From contig CAZGUI010000008.1 of assembly GCA_964528875.1 (NCBI GenBank), positions 14,708 to 78,707 of the forward strand: 64,000 nucleotides of DNA. Reading direction: 5' to 3'. The stretch is from Bacteroides_E sp964528875 (lineage in GTDB: Bacteria > Bacteroidota > Bacteroidia > Bacteroidales > Bacteroidaceae). Below, one piece after another: positions 35,752-44,226 of the stretch; position 1 is the stretch's first letter, and each line of letters opens with the position of its first letter. The translations under genes and the position numbers were made by a program. The notes beneath the pieces are model-generated. The model was not told the DNA's origin. It did no database searches and worked only from the letters and a program-made list of their open reading frames with translations.

Positions 35752-36879
35752 ATGGCTGGCATTTATCTACATATACCTTTTTGTAAATCACGTTGTATTT
35801 ATTGCGATTTCTATACTACTACTGAGTTATCTAATAGGAGTATTTATCTGGAAACTTTGATTAAAGAGATCAGACAACGCAAAGATTACTTAGACACTCC
35901 TATTGAGACTATCTATTTTGGAGGAGGAACACCTTCTCTTCTGTCCTTTCATCAATTGGATAAACTGTTTGATGTCTTGTCTGCTGAGTTTGATTTAAGT
36001 GGTGTAAAGGAAATTACTATGGAAGCTAATCCGGATGACTGTAATCGTGATTATTTAGTTGAATTGCAAAAAACGCCAGTAAATAGATTAAGTGTTGGTA
36101 TACAAAGCTTTAATAATAATCAGCTTAAAAGATTAAACCGTAGACATTCGGCCCAACAAGCTATTGATGCTATAAAAATGAGTCAAGACTGTGGATTTAC
36201 GAACATTAGTATTGATCTGATTTATGGTCTTCCTGCAGAATCCATGGCTGATTGGGATAGAGATATAAGTCAGGCAATCTCTTTGGATATCCAGCATATT
36301 TCAGCTTATCATTTAATCTATGAAGAAGGTACACCTCTTTTTAGGTATTTAAAAGAGGGTAAGGTAAGCGAAGTAGAAGAAGATCTAAGTGTTCAATTTT
36401 TCGATCAGTTAATCTATAGATTAACTGAAGCAGGTTTTGAACATTATGAAATTTCCAACTTTTGCAAGAAAGGGTTTCGATCTAATCATAATTCTTCTTA
36501 CTGGAATGGGGCACACTATCTGGGTTGCGGTCCTTCAGCACACTCTTTTGATGGAGAAAGTCGAGAGTGGAATATATCCTCTTTAGCCGAATATATGGAA
36601 GGTGTAAACTCCGGTCATAGACTTTTCGAAAAAGAAACCTTAGATATAACCACACAATACAATGACTATATTATTACATCTCTAAGAAGAAGTGAAGGTA
36701 TAGGCTTAAAATATGTGAATAAGTTTTTTGGGGAGAAACTCTATCAGCATTGTATTAATAGTGCCCAACCACATTTAAATTCTCATACTTTAGTTCTAAA
36801 AAATAACAATCTAGTACTTACACGTAAGGGGCTATTCGTCTCCGATGGAATAATGAGTGATCTATTATTTATTCTTTAA
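35752..36879 (+). CDS. hemW: Heme chaperone HemW, radical SAM protein
   Basis: The 375-residue protein carries C11-x3-C15-x2-C18 followed by D-F, the radical-SAM cluster motif of HemW; true HemN has one more cysteine there. The IYFGGGTPSLL and LSVGIQSFNN motifs fit the family. HemW binds and transfers heme rather than decarboxylating coproporphyrinogen III. The gene stands alone on the plus strand, divergent from fusA2 with 289 bases between in which I see only a weak hairpin (35514-35527) and no convincing gene. Confidence 0.92.
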   Translation: MAGIYLHIPFCKSRCIYCDFYTTTELSNRSIYLETLIKEIRQRKDYLDTPIETIYFGGGTPSLLSFHQLDKLFDVLSAEFDLSGVKEITMEANPDDCNRDYLVELQKTPVNRLSVGIQSFNNNQLKRLNRRHSAQQAIDAIKMSQDCGFTNISIDLIYGLPAESMADWDRDISQAISLDIQHISAYHLIYEEGTPLFRYLKEGKVSEVEEDLSVQFFDQLIYRLTEAGFEHYEISNFCKKGFRSNHNSSYWNGAHYLGCGPSAHSFDGESREWNISSLAEYMEGVNSGHRLFEKETLDITTQYNDYIITSLRRSEGIGLKYVNKFFGEKLYQHCINSAQPHLNSHTLVLKNNNLVLTRKGLFVSDGIMSDLLFIL

Positions 36880-36934
36880 CTCTTTCTCTTTTTATTTTTT
36901 ATCTTAAAACTGTTTTTATTTAAAAAAGAAGCAT

Positions 36935-36942
36935 TACATTTG
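36935..36942 (+). promoter_or_regulatory. lysO promoter -7 element
   Basis: TACATTTG fits the TAnnTTTG consensus and lies 30 bases before the first lysO start. Confidence 0.5.
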
Positions 36943-36972
36943 CAGGCATTTTTGAATAAAAATACGTTTAAT

Positions 36973-37254
36973 ATGCTTATAGTAATTGGTTCTATGTTTG
37001 CAGGAATAGCCCTGGGAATCCTATTGCGGAAAAGAAGATTACCATGGATTTCAACAGCTATTACCTTATTTATTTGGGTGTTGTTGTTCTTATTAGGGGT
37101 GAATACGGGTGTTAATAAAACTGTAGTTAGTCAATTGACAACTATAGGTTGGGATACATTGATTATTACTTTTGGAGCAATAAGCGGAAGCTTATTTTTT
37201 GCTTGGTTATTATGGGTATTTGTAATTAATAAACAAGAAAGGGAAAACGAATGA
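36973..37254 (+). CDS. LysO-type lysine exporter, N-terminal half as a separate protein
   Basis: The 93-residue hydrophobic protein (three spans) matches the N-terminal part of LysO/YbjE (DUF340), which in E. coli is one chain of about 300 residues with the C-terminal part. I start it at 36973; the upstream codons overlap the promoter box. It overlaps the next gene by 4 bases (ATGA), so both halves are made together. Lysine or thialysine export is known for E. coli LysO; the same role here is inferred. Confidence 0.8.
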   Translation: MLIVIGSMFAGIALGILLRKRRLPWISTAITLFIWVLLFLLGVNTGVNKTVVSQLTTIGWDTLIITFGAISGSLFFAWLLWVFVINKQERENE

Positions 37255-37853
37255 TCGGAAGCATTATTGTTGTGAGCTTATTTGTAATAGGTGCAATTTG
37301 TGGATTTCTAGGTTTATTACCAGAATTTATTTTGAAAGGGAATTATAGTATCTATGCATTATGTGGATTAATGATATGTGTAGGTATGACATTAGGTCAT
37401 GATAAAGATATTGTAAAGAAGTTTAGAGCTCTTGATCCTAAAATGGCTATCCTTCCACTGTTGACAATAACAGGAACATTACTCGGATGTGCTGTGATTA
37501 GTGTTTTTATGAGTAATCGCTCATTATCCGATTGTATGGCTGTAGGGTCAGGGTTTGGCTATTATTCTTTATCAAGTGTTTTTATTACTGAGTATAAAGG
37601 TGCTGAAATGGGAACAATAGCACTATTGTCTAACATAATTAGAGAGCTTTCTGCTTTGATGTTAGCTCCTTTATTTGTTCGATTTTTTGGAAAGCTCGCG
37701 CCTATTGCAGCGGGTGGAGCTACTAGTTTAGATACTACTTTACCGGCAGTTGCTAAATTTTCAGGACAAGATTTTTTGGTGCTTTCCATGTTTCATGGGG
37801 TAGTTATTGATTTTAGTGTTCCCTTTTTAGTGAAATTATTTTGTTCATTCTAA
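37251..37853 (+). CDS. lysO: LysO-type lysine exporter, C-terminal half as a separate protein
   Basis: The 200-residue membrane protein matches the C-terminal LysO domain (DUF340): GLMICVGMTLGHD, SGFGYYSLSSVFITEYKG and AAGGATSLDTTLPA are the conserved segments, the last two carrying the likely transport residues. The ATGA overlap with the N-terminal half indicates coupled translation and a two-chain carrier. A strong terminator follows. Confidence 0.86.
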   Translation: MIGSIIVVSLFVIGAICGFLGLLPEFILKGNYSIYALCGLMICVGMTLGHDKDIVKKFRALDPKMAILPLLTITGTLLGCAVISVFMSNRSLSDCMAVGSGFGYYSLSSVFITEYKGAEMGTIALLSNIIRELSALMLAPLFVRFFGKLAPIAAGGATSLDTTLPAVAKFSGQDFLVLSMFHGVVIDFSVPFLVKLFCSF

Positions 37854-37885
37854 GTGTTCATACGTTAATATTTTAGATTGTAACG

Positions 37886-37926
37886 AAACGGGCTGAATCA
37901 AATCATTAGATTCAGCCCGTTTTTAT
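37886..37926 (+). terminator. Rho-independent terminator of lysO
   Basis: AAACGGGCTGAATC (37886-37899) pairs with GATTCAGCCCGTTT (37909-37922), then a T run. Confidence 0.93.
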
Positions 37927-38084
37927 TTTAATGATTGCCTACAGGAATCAAAGAGAGTTTTCGATCTAGATCAAAATCTAGCATGATTTGATTTTAAAGA
38001 ATATCCTCATCTAAAGCAAAAAGACGAATAATATGCTTCTGTCTTTGTCCTCTTTTTTTATCATATAAAGTAGTTATAATAAGA

Positions 38085-38165
38085 AGGGTCTTAGACCTAG
38101 TGCTCCTCGGTCTAGGACCAAAGGCTTGTCGGTCTAGGACTGAACCCTCTTCGGTCCTAGACCGA
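38085..38165. repeat. Array B: four 15-bp palindromes at exact 22-bp period
   Basis: Units start at 38085 (degenerate, 11 of 15), 38107 (TCGGTCTAGGACCAA), 38129 (TCGGTCTAGGACTGA) and 38151 (TCGGTCCTAGACCGA, identical to unit 1 of array A). Spacers are 7 bases each. The degenerate unit is at the left, mirroring array A, where it is at the right. The array lies in the 526-base space between the lysO terminator and the csgG-like operon. I see nothing else in that space apart from AT-rich sequence before 38380. Confidence 0.88.
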
Positions 38166-38379
38166 CAAAAAATAGATTGTGCTTTATCTCTATTTCTTTG
38201 AAAAGATCCAATAAAAAAATAGAAAAAGAGTTCTTAGAGTTATTTAGAGGGTGATTTTATCTAAAACAGGAATCTGATTTAAACTGTTATAATTTTAATT
38301 AGATTTAATTTTCGTAATACACTTTTATAAGTTAAATATTTTTGATATTTTTAAGATAAGAAAAAATACACCAAAAGAT

Positions 38380-39324
38380 ATGAAAAACTTATATGCCATT
38401 TTTATCGCTCTTATACTTGGTGGAATCTTAATGACTACCCATGCACAAAATACAATACACCAAGTAGAGTCGGAGTCTGCAACTATTGGAAAGAAAAATC
38501 TTTCATTGAAACGTAAAGTTGCTATTGGTCGATTTTCTAATGAAACTCAATACGGTAAAGGTATCTTTTATAATAGGGAAAATGATCCAATGGTAAAACA
38601 AGCTCAAGATTTACTGCTGGCAAAATTAGCCGGCTCAGAGAAATTTTTACTTCTAGATAGAGATGATTTGTCTCTGCTGGATGATGAGATTAACTTATCC
38701 GGGGGTGATTTGGGACAGAGAATAGGAGCAGATTACTTAATTGTTGGTTCTATTACTGAATTTGGGAGAAAAACCACAGGACAATCAAGGCTTTTTACTA
38801 AACGAAAGAAGCAAGAAGTTGAGGCGTCGGTAAGCATCCGTATTGTTGACGTATTTACAGGGATGATTATTTTTTCTGATGAAAGTTCCGGTTCTGCTGA
38901 ACTTACAACAAAAACAACTATGGGGTTAGGAGGTAAGGCCGGATACGATGCAACACTGAGTGATAAGGCTATTTCAGCAGCTATTGATAAGATGGTTGAA
39001 AATATTATTATTAAGTGTACAGACAATCCTTGGAGATCTTATTTCTTATCTTTTAGTGATGAGGGTGTCTTTATTGCAGGAGGTAAGTCCCAAGGTATTG
39101 AAGAAGGATCAAACTTTGTTGTTAAACAAAGAGGCGATAAGGTGAAAAATCCACAAACAGGAATAATGATTGAGTTACCAGGGAAAATAGTAGGTCAAGT
39201 TACTGTAACTACATCAATAGGTAACTCGCCTGAGCACGAGATGTCAAGGGTTTCGTACAAAGGGGATACTATTGATAGTGAGAATTTATCTAATTATTAT
39301 ATTGAGGAGGATTTAGAAAAATGA
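38380..39324 (+). CDS. CsgG/HfaB-family outer membrane secretion-like protein
   Basis: The 314-residue protein has a signal peptide (about 1-22, ending THAQ) and a CsgG domain: KRKVAIGRFSNET at the start, then LLDRDDLSLLDDE and GADYLIVGSITEFG. CsgG forms the outer membrane pore for curli; this paralog group also occurs with DUF4810 and DUF799 lipoproteins, as here. No lipobox Cys is seen, unlike E. coli CsgG. It heads a four-gene operon joined by ATGA overlaps. Confidence 0.87.
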   Translation: MKNLYAIFIALILGGILMTTHAQNTIHQVESESATIGKKNLSLKRKVAIGRFSNETQYGKGIFYNRENDPMVKQAQDLLLAKLAGSEKFLLLDRDDLSLLDDEINLSGGDLGQRIGADYLIVGSITEFGRKTTGQSRLFTKRKKQEVEASVSIRIVDVFTGMIIFSDESSGSAELTTKTTMGLGGKAGYDATLSDKAISAAIDKMVENIIIKCTDNPWRSYFLSFSDEGVFIAGGKSQGIEEGSNFVVKQRGDKVKNPQTGIMIELPGKIVGQVTVTTSIGNSPEHEMSRVSYKGDTIDSENLSNYYIEEDLEK

Positions 39325-39662
39325 AACGAAGACTTTTTTATTTAAGTTTTGCTGTACTTCTAAGTGCTTTATTGCTTGGGTGCAAGAGTGTAGTGTATAA
39401 TAAACAAGGTGGAAATGAAGATGTGGCTTATCTGCAATTTATAAGTAGTGGTTCGCTTTCAGGAGAAAAGGTTGAAGTTGTTGTAGATGGCACTGTTACT
39501 TTTACTGCTATTGTTGGGAAAGAGAGAAAATCCTCAATAAAACCTAATTTGTACACTATAAAGCCCGGGAAAAGGAATGTTAAGATTTATTGGAAAGGGG
39601 ATATTTTGTTGGAGCAGGATATTTTTGTTTCTCAACAGAAAACAAAAACTATAAGGTTATGA
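39321..39662 (+). CDS. Small lipoprotein of unknown function
   Basis: The 113-residue protein has a lipoprotein signal ending LLLGCKS and a beta-rich remainder. I do not recognise the family. It overlaps the csgG-like gene and the next gene by 4 bases each, so it is very likely part of the same envelope complex. Confidence 0.78.
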   Translation: MKRRLFYLSFAVLLSALLLGCKSVVYNKQGGNEDVAYLQFISSGSLSGEKVEVVVDGTVTFTAIVGKERKSSIKPNLYTIKPGKRNVKIYWKGDILLEQDIFVSQQKTKTIRL

Positions 39663-40009
39663 TTCGTAATGTTTTCTTTTCCTTTTTAATTTGTTGGACT
39701 TTTTTTTCCTGTTCAACCTCAAAGACAAGCCTTTATTCTTGGTACGGATTAGAGAATAATTTCTATCAATATATCAAAAAGCAGGATGATAGCTCTTATG
39801 AAAAATTGATAGAGAGTATTGATATGATTTTGTGTGAACAAAAAGGAATAAGAAATGTAGCACCTCCCGGAGTGTATGCTGAACGAGGGTATATTCTTAT
39901 CAAACAAGGGAAAATAGAAGACGGATTGACTTATCTAAAAAAAGAAATTGAGGTTTATCCGGAATCAGAGGTCTTGATAAGTAGAATAATAAAACAGTTT
40001 GAAGAATGA
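39659..40009 (+). CDS. DUF4810-type lipoprotein
   Basis: I start this at 39659, overlapping the preceding stop by 4 bases (ATGA); it gives 116 residues with a lipoprotein signal (CWTFFSCSTSK). YSWYGLENNFYQYIKKQDD and AERGYILIKQGKIEDGLTYLKKEIEVYPES fit DUF4810, a short TPR-like protein that travels with CsgG and DUF799 genes, as in Neisseria. Confidence 0.82.
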   Translation: MIRNVFFSFLICWTFFSCSTSKTSLYSWYGLENNFYQYIKKQDDSSYEKLIESIDMILCEQKGIRNVAPPGVYAERGYILIKQGKIEDGLTYLKKEIEVYPESEVLISRIIKQFEE

Positions 40010-40665
40010 AAAAGATATTAAATCTGATGTTTTTATCTGTCTTATTTATTTCCTGTGGAACTACTCAGCAGGTAACCAGAGGTGAACAATATGAGAAATT
40101 GTACAACGAATCTCCAACATCTATTCTGGTTATGCCTCCTATAAACAATACAAATAATGTAGATGCTAAAGACTATTTCTATACCTCTTTGACCAGACCT
40201 TTAATAGAAAAAGGATACTATGTATTTCCTCCTTACTTGGTGTTAGATCTGCTTCAACAAGAGAGTGCTTATGATTCTGAACTGTTTATAGATGGAGACT
40301 TGTCTACTTTTAGAGAGGTGTTTATGACTGATGCAGTGTTGTTTACTGTGATTAATACATGGCAAAAGCAAATGGAAAGAATAACTGCTGAGATCGAATA
40401 TATATTAAAGTCAGCTGTTACCTATGAGGTTTTGTACAAAAAAAGAGGATACATAGAGATTCGTCTGGATTCTTCAAACAATGAAGGTTTGGCTTATTTG
40501 CTTTCAGTTATTACGCATGCATCTACTCCTATTATTACTGCTGCCAGAAAGTGTAATGCTTATGTGTTTAGAGATTTACCATTAGGTCCGTATAGTCCTG
40601 CATTCTTAAATGATAAAGACTATTTTGTTGATCAGGAATATATAAGAGTAGTGGAGAATAATTAG
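40006..40665 (+). CDS. DUF799 (GNA1162-like) lipoprotein
   Basis: The 219-residue lipoprotein (signal ending LFISCGTT) has the opening PTSILVMPPINNTNNVDAKDYFYTSLTRPLIEKGYYVFP, characteristic of the GNA1162 family known from Neisseria meningitidis. That fold resembles TolB/CsgG N-domains. It overlaps the DUF4810 gene by 4 bases and ends the operon. Function as part of an envelope complex is inferred from gene order. Confidence 0.85.
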   Translation: MKKILNLMFLSVLFISCGTTQQVTRGEQYEKLYNESPTSILVMPPINNTNNVDAKDYFYTSLTRPLIEKGYYVFPPYLVLDLLQQESAYDSELFIDGDLSTFREVFMTDAVLFTVINTWQKQMERITAEIEYILKSAVTYEVLYKKRGYIEIRLDSSNNEGLAYLLSVITHASTPIITAARKCNAYVFRDLPLGPYSPAFLNDKDYFVDQEYIRVVENN

Positions 40666-40671
40666 GTCTTT

Positions 40672-41373
40672 TTATTGGAAGAAACCTTCATCGGCAAAGC
40701 TGTAATATTTGGTTTGGCTAATAATTAGATGATCTAATAGATGTATGTTTATTGATTTAGCTCCATTGTAAACGTTTTGTGTCAATGTTCTGTCTTGCGA
40801 ACTCGGAGTACAGTTTCCCGATGGGTGGTTGTGAATCAGAACAAGACCACAGGCATTTTGTAGTAATGCTTGCTTTAAGATGATACGAATATCTGCATAA
40901 GTACCATCAATTCCTCCTGAACTAATCTTAATAATATCCAACACTTTATTGGCTTGATTTAATAGCAGTATCCAAAGTTCTTCGTGGTCTAAGTTCTCTA
41001 AATAAGGATGCAGAAGTTCGTAGATGTCTTTAGAATAGCGTATCTGAGGTTGTTCTTTATGCTTTTCTAGCGCTTTGCGTTTAGTTAACTCCAAAGCTGC
41101 AATTAATGTGGTGGCTTTGGCAACACCTAAGCCTTTGAATTGTTGTAATTCATTAAGTTGTCTCTTGCTTAATTCATTTAGACTGTTGTTGCAGCTGTTT
41201 AAAACTCGCTGCATAAGCGAAACTGCACTCTCTTCTCGATTTCCACTGCCTATGAGTAGAGCCAGAAGTTCTGCATTAGTCAATGCGGAGGCTCCTTTTG
41301 AGAGTAGTTTTTCTCTGGGGCGATCTTCCTCTGCCCATTGATTTATAGCTAAATGATTTTTATCTGATTTCAT
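40672..41373 (-). CDS. radC: RadC/JAB-domain protein
   Basis: The 233-residue protein has an N-terminal helix-hairpin-helix part (LNELQQFKGLGVAKATTLIAALELTKR) and a C-terminal JAB/MPN metalloprotease-like domain with the zinc motif IHNHPSGNCTPSSQD. Its historical DNA repair label is not well proven. It is convergent with the DUF799 gene, 6 bases away. Confidence 0.93.
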   Translation of the reverse strand: MKSDKNHLAINQWAEEDRPREKLLSKGASALTNAELLALLIGSGNREESAVSLMQRVLNSCNNSLNELSKRQLNELQQFKGLGVAKATTLIAALELTKRKALEKHKEQPQIRYSKDIYELLHPYLENLDHEELWILLLNQANKVLDIIKISSGGIDGTYADIRIILKQALLQNACGLVLIHNHPSGNCTPSSQDRTLTQNVYNGAKSINIHLLDHLIISQTKYYSFADEGFFQ

Positions 41374-41449
41374 ATAAACCTGTTTAAAAAAGATTCTTTA
41401 TTCAAGAAATCTGATGTTATAAGGTCGCTTATGAAATGAGTGGCCTTGT

Positions 41450-42439
41450 TTATTTATAGAAGTTTTTTTGGAAAGAAGAAAACTCATCTTCTTTTTTTAT
41501 GCAACGTTTCCATACCGCTTTCAAGAACCCTAACCCATAGCCCAGTAGCTGGATATAAGCTGCCACTATGGAATACATTCCTATTTTTAGGCTTTTATGT
41601 TTAAGAGTTGAATCGATACCTATAATTAATGCATACAAAATTAAAGGTAGAATACAGTAGATGGAGAAGAAAGAACCAATGATTAATCCTAGGGTACCCA
41701 ATGTAAATAGAGCAGGGAAGGTATGTACCAATTTCAAAGATTCAGGGTATTTTTTGTATAAGTTAATCCGAGCAATGCCAAAGTTGAATACCTGTTTGTA
41801 GAACTTTCTGAAATCTGTTCTTCTCTTATGGTACACCCATGCTTCAGGGAACAGTCTGCATCTATAGCCGTTTTGATAAATACGAATACTGAAATCAATA
41901 TCTTCTCCAAATCTCATTTTTGAGAATCCTTTCAGCTTATAATAAACTACCCGACGGATGCCCATATTAAAACTTCGGGGATAGAACTTATCTAATTTTC
42001 GTTTTCCTCCACGAATACCACCCGTGGTAAAAAAGGAAATCATAGCATAATTAATAGCCTTTTGTACGGGAGTAAATGATTCGTGTGCTCTGTCAGGCCC
42101 ACCAAAAGCGTCTGTGAGTTCTTCTTTTAGTTCTTTTTCAACTTCATTGAAATAGGTGGGAGGGAGAATACAATCAGAATCTAGAATAATAAGGAATTCA
42201 CCAATAGCCCTTTCAGCTCCGTAATTTCGTGTTTGTCCGGGCCCGGAATTTGGTTTGTAGAAATAATGTACAGAGAGTTGATCTTTGTATTTCTGAACAA
42301 TAGATTCACAAGGAGTTGTTGAACCATCATCTACAACGACAACTTCAAAATCTTTGTAGTTTTGTTGAGTCAGACTCAATAGTAATTCATCAACTTCTTG
42401 TGGTCTATTAAATACGGGTATGATTACAGAATACTGCAT
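41450..42439 (-). CDS. Family 2 glycosyltransferase, membrane-bound
   Basis: The 329-residue protein has a GT2 domain (1-about 230) with VIIPVFNRPQEVDELLLSL, VVDDGSTTP and ILDSDC (DxD-like). Two or more membrane spans follow (about 240-310). It should add a sugar at the inner face of the membrane; acceptor and donor are unknown. It follows efp by 9 bases. Confidence 0.88.
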   Translation of the reverse strand: MQYSVIIPVFNRPQEVDELLLSLTQQNYKDFEVVVVDDGSTTPCESIVQKYKDQLSVHYFYKPNSGPGQTRNYGAERAIGEFLIILDSDCILPPTYFNEVEKELKEELTDAFGGPDRAHESFTPVQKAINYAMISFFTTGGIRGGKRKLDKFYPRSFNMGIRRVVYYKLKGFSKMRFGEDIDFSIRIYQNGYRCRLFPEAWVYHKRRTDFRKFYKQVFNFGIARINLYKKYPESLKLVHTFPALFTLGTLGLIIGSFFSIYCILPLILYALIIGIDSTLKHKSLKIGMYSIVAAYIQLLGYGLGFLKAVWKRCIKKEDEFSSFQKNFYK

Positions 42440-42448
42440 TCATCTTTG

Positions 42449-43009
42449 TTATGCACGTCCAACGTAAGATCCATTGCGAGTATCTACCTCTAATAACTCT
42501 CCGTTTTCAATGAATAAGGGAACACGAATTTCCGCCCCTGTTTCAAGAGTCGCAGGCTTAAGTGCATTTGTTGCAGTATCTCCTCTTAAACCGGGTTCAG
42601 TATAAGTAACTTTTAATGTAACTTTTACAGGTAACTCTGCAAAAAGAACCGTTTCAGTGTCAGCGTGTAATACCACTTCAATGGAATCTCCCTCTTTAAG
42701 AAAATCAACACCAGTAATAAGGTCTTTCTGAATGTTGATTTGCTCAAACGTTTCTTGATTCATTAAGTTGTATCCCATTTCATCTTTATATAAGAACTGA
42801 TAAGGACGACGCTCAATTCTAACTTCGTCCAATTTTACGCCGGAAGAAAAAGTTTTATCAATGGTTCTACCTGTTGTTACACTTTTTAACTTGGTGCGAA
42901 CAAAAGCGGCTCCTTTACCCGGTTTAACGTGTAGGAATTCTGTAATTACATAGTAATGTCCATCTAAATCGATACACATTCCATTTTTTATATCAGCAGT
43001 TGTAGCCAT
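42449..43009 (-). CDS. efp: Elongation factor P
   Basis: The 186-residue protein eases peptide bond formation at proline runs. HVKPGKGAAFVRTK contains the tip-loop lysine of the KPGKG type that is modified in many species; no modification gene is nearby. Three beta-barrel domains fit the length. The promoter is divergent from rpmH. Confidence 0.97.
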   Translation of the reverse strand: MATTADIKNGMCIDLDGHYYVITEFLHVKPGKGAAFVRTKLKSVTTGRTIDKTFSSGVKLDEVRIERRPYQFLYKDEMGYNLMNQETFEQINIQKDLITGVDFLKEGDSIEVVLHADTETVLFAELPVKVTLKVTYTEPGLRGDTATNALKPATLETGAEIRVPLFIENGELLEVDTRNGSYVGRA

Positions 43010-43075
43010 AATAAGTTTCTAAATTATATATTAATGAATGATTATTATCTGTTTGTAGCTCATAGCTATACGTCA

Positions 43076-43106
43076 CAAAAGTACTTTATTCGATAAAAGT
43101 TACAAA
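43076..43106 (-). promoter_or_regulatory. efp promoter
   Basis: On the minus strand TTTG (43106-43103), 19 bases, TACTTTTG (43083-43076): a full consensus match. Confidence 0.75.
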
Positions 43107-43131
43107 ATGTTTTGACTAAAAAGAACTATCC

Positions 43132-43163
43132 TTTGGATATTTTCAAAAAAGTAACTAAGTTTG
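43132..43163 (+). promoter_or_regulatory. rpmH promoter
   Basis: TTTG (43132-43135), 20 bases, TAAGTTTG (43156-43163): a full Bacteroides promoter match, divergent from the efp promoter. Confidence 0.78.
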
Positions 43164-43234
43164 CAACCCATAATGTATTATTGGGTAAAATAATAGGTTG
43201 ATCGATAATAATAACATAAAATATACATATACAA

Positions 43235-43390
43235 ATGAAAAGAACATTTCAACCTTCGAATAGAAAGAGAAAAAATAAGCATGGATTTCGTAGCAGAATG
43301 GCTTCAGCAAATGGTCGTCGTCTACTTGCTCGTCGCCGTGCTAAAGGAAGAAAAAAACTTAGCATTTCAGACGAATTTAACGGTCTGTAA
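43235..43390 (+). CDS. rpmH: 50S ribosomal protein L34
   Basis: The 51-residue basic protein begins MKRTFQPSNRKRKNKHGFR and continues MASANGRRLLARRRAKGRKKL, the hallmark of bacterial L34. Its length is normal; Bacteroidetes members have a short acidic tail as here (SISDEFNGL). It is followed by a strong terminator. Confidence 0.98.
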   Translation: MKRTFQPSNRKRKNKHGFRSRMASANGRRLLARRRAKGRKKLSISDEFNGL

Positions 43391-43434
43391 ATAAGTTAAA
43401 GGTATTACCTGAAAGTTAAACTAATTGGGTAAAT

Positions 43435-43476
43435 AAAAAGAAGTAAAGGCTCATTATCCCTTTACTTCTTTTTGTT
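43435..43476 (+). terminator. Rho-independent terminator of rpmH
   Basis: AAAAAGAAGTAAAGG (43435-43449) pairs with CCTTTACTTCTTTTT (43459-43473). Confidence 0.92.
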
Positions 43477-43594
43477 TGTAGCAGAAATTAGTGTAAAAAT
43501 GATCTTTAATCTCCTTTTGGGAGAATACGAAACAGAAAACGTTAATTTTCTGCTAATTGTTGTATCTTTGATAGGAATTAGACCGAAATAAAAT

Positions 43595-44218
43595 ATGGCA
43601 CGAAAAATTAATAAAGGACTTTATTTAATAATTAACCTTGTAGCAATGGCTATTATTGCTGTTGTTTTAGTTTTATTGACTCTTAAAGGTTTAAATTCAT
43701 ATACAAAACATGGTGAAGCTGTAAAAGTTCCAGATGTGGAAGGATTGACGGTTGTACGTGCTAAAGCTATGTTTGCTTCCAGCGGATTGTTTTGTGAGGT
43801 TTCAGATTCCACTTATGTAAAAGATAAACCAAAAGGTGTTATTTTAGATTGTGTGCCCCCTATAGGGAGTAAAGTAAAAGAGGGACGCTTAATTTATCTT
43901 ACCATAAACCGTTTGGCTGTTCCTTTGGTTCAAATTCCAGATGTCGCTGATAATAGTTCTTCCAGGCAGGCAAGAGCACGTGTATTAGCGGCTGGTTTTA
44001 AACTGACAGAGGATGAGATGATCGGTGGTGAACGTGATTGGGTTTATGCTGTTAAATATAATGGCAGAGAACTTGCAACTGAAGAGAAAGTGCCTTCAGA
44101 ATCGTTATTGACCTTGGTTGTGGGTGATGGTAGCGAAGTAATCAATAAAGACTCTTTATCGAGTGATGAGTGGGTGGAAGAATCTGCTCCTCTCCAAGAA
44201 GATTCTTGGTTTGAATAA
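43595..44218 (+). CDS. PASTA-domain membrane protein
   Basis: The 207-residue protein has one N-terminal membrane span (about 10-31) and two PASTA repeats (about 42-108 and 112-175, starting VKVPDVEGLTV and VQIPDVADNSS), then an acidic tail. PASTA domains bind cell wall fragments or stabilise division proteins; no kinase or transpeptidase domain is attached. A -7 box TATCTTTG is at 43563-43570. It precedes rluD and ddl. Confidence 0.88.
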   Translation: MARKINKGLYLIINLVAMAIIAVVLVLLTLKGLNSYTKHGEAVKVPDVEGLTVVRAKAMFASSGLFCEVSDSTYVKDKPKGVILDCVPPIGSKVKEGRLIYLTINRLAVPLVQIPDVADNSSSRQARARVLAAGFKLTEDEMIGGERDWVYAVKYNGRELATEEKVPSESLLTLVVGDGSEVINKDSLSSDEWVEESAPLQEDSWFE

Positions 44219-44226
44219 ATAACGTT

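Noticed and set aside
35752..36879. Oxygen-independent coproporphyrinogen oxidase HemN
   Set aside because: The cluster motif lacks the fourth cysteine and the length fits HemW.
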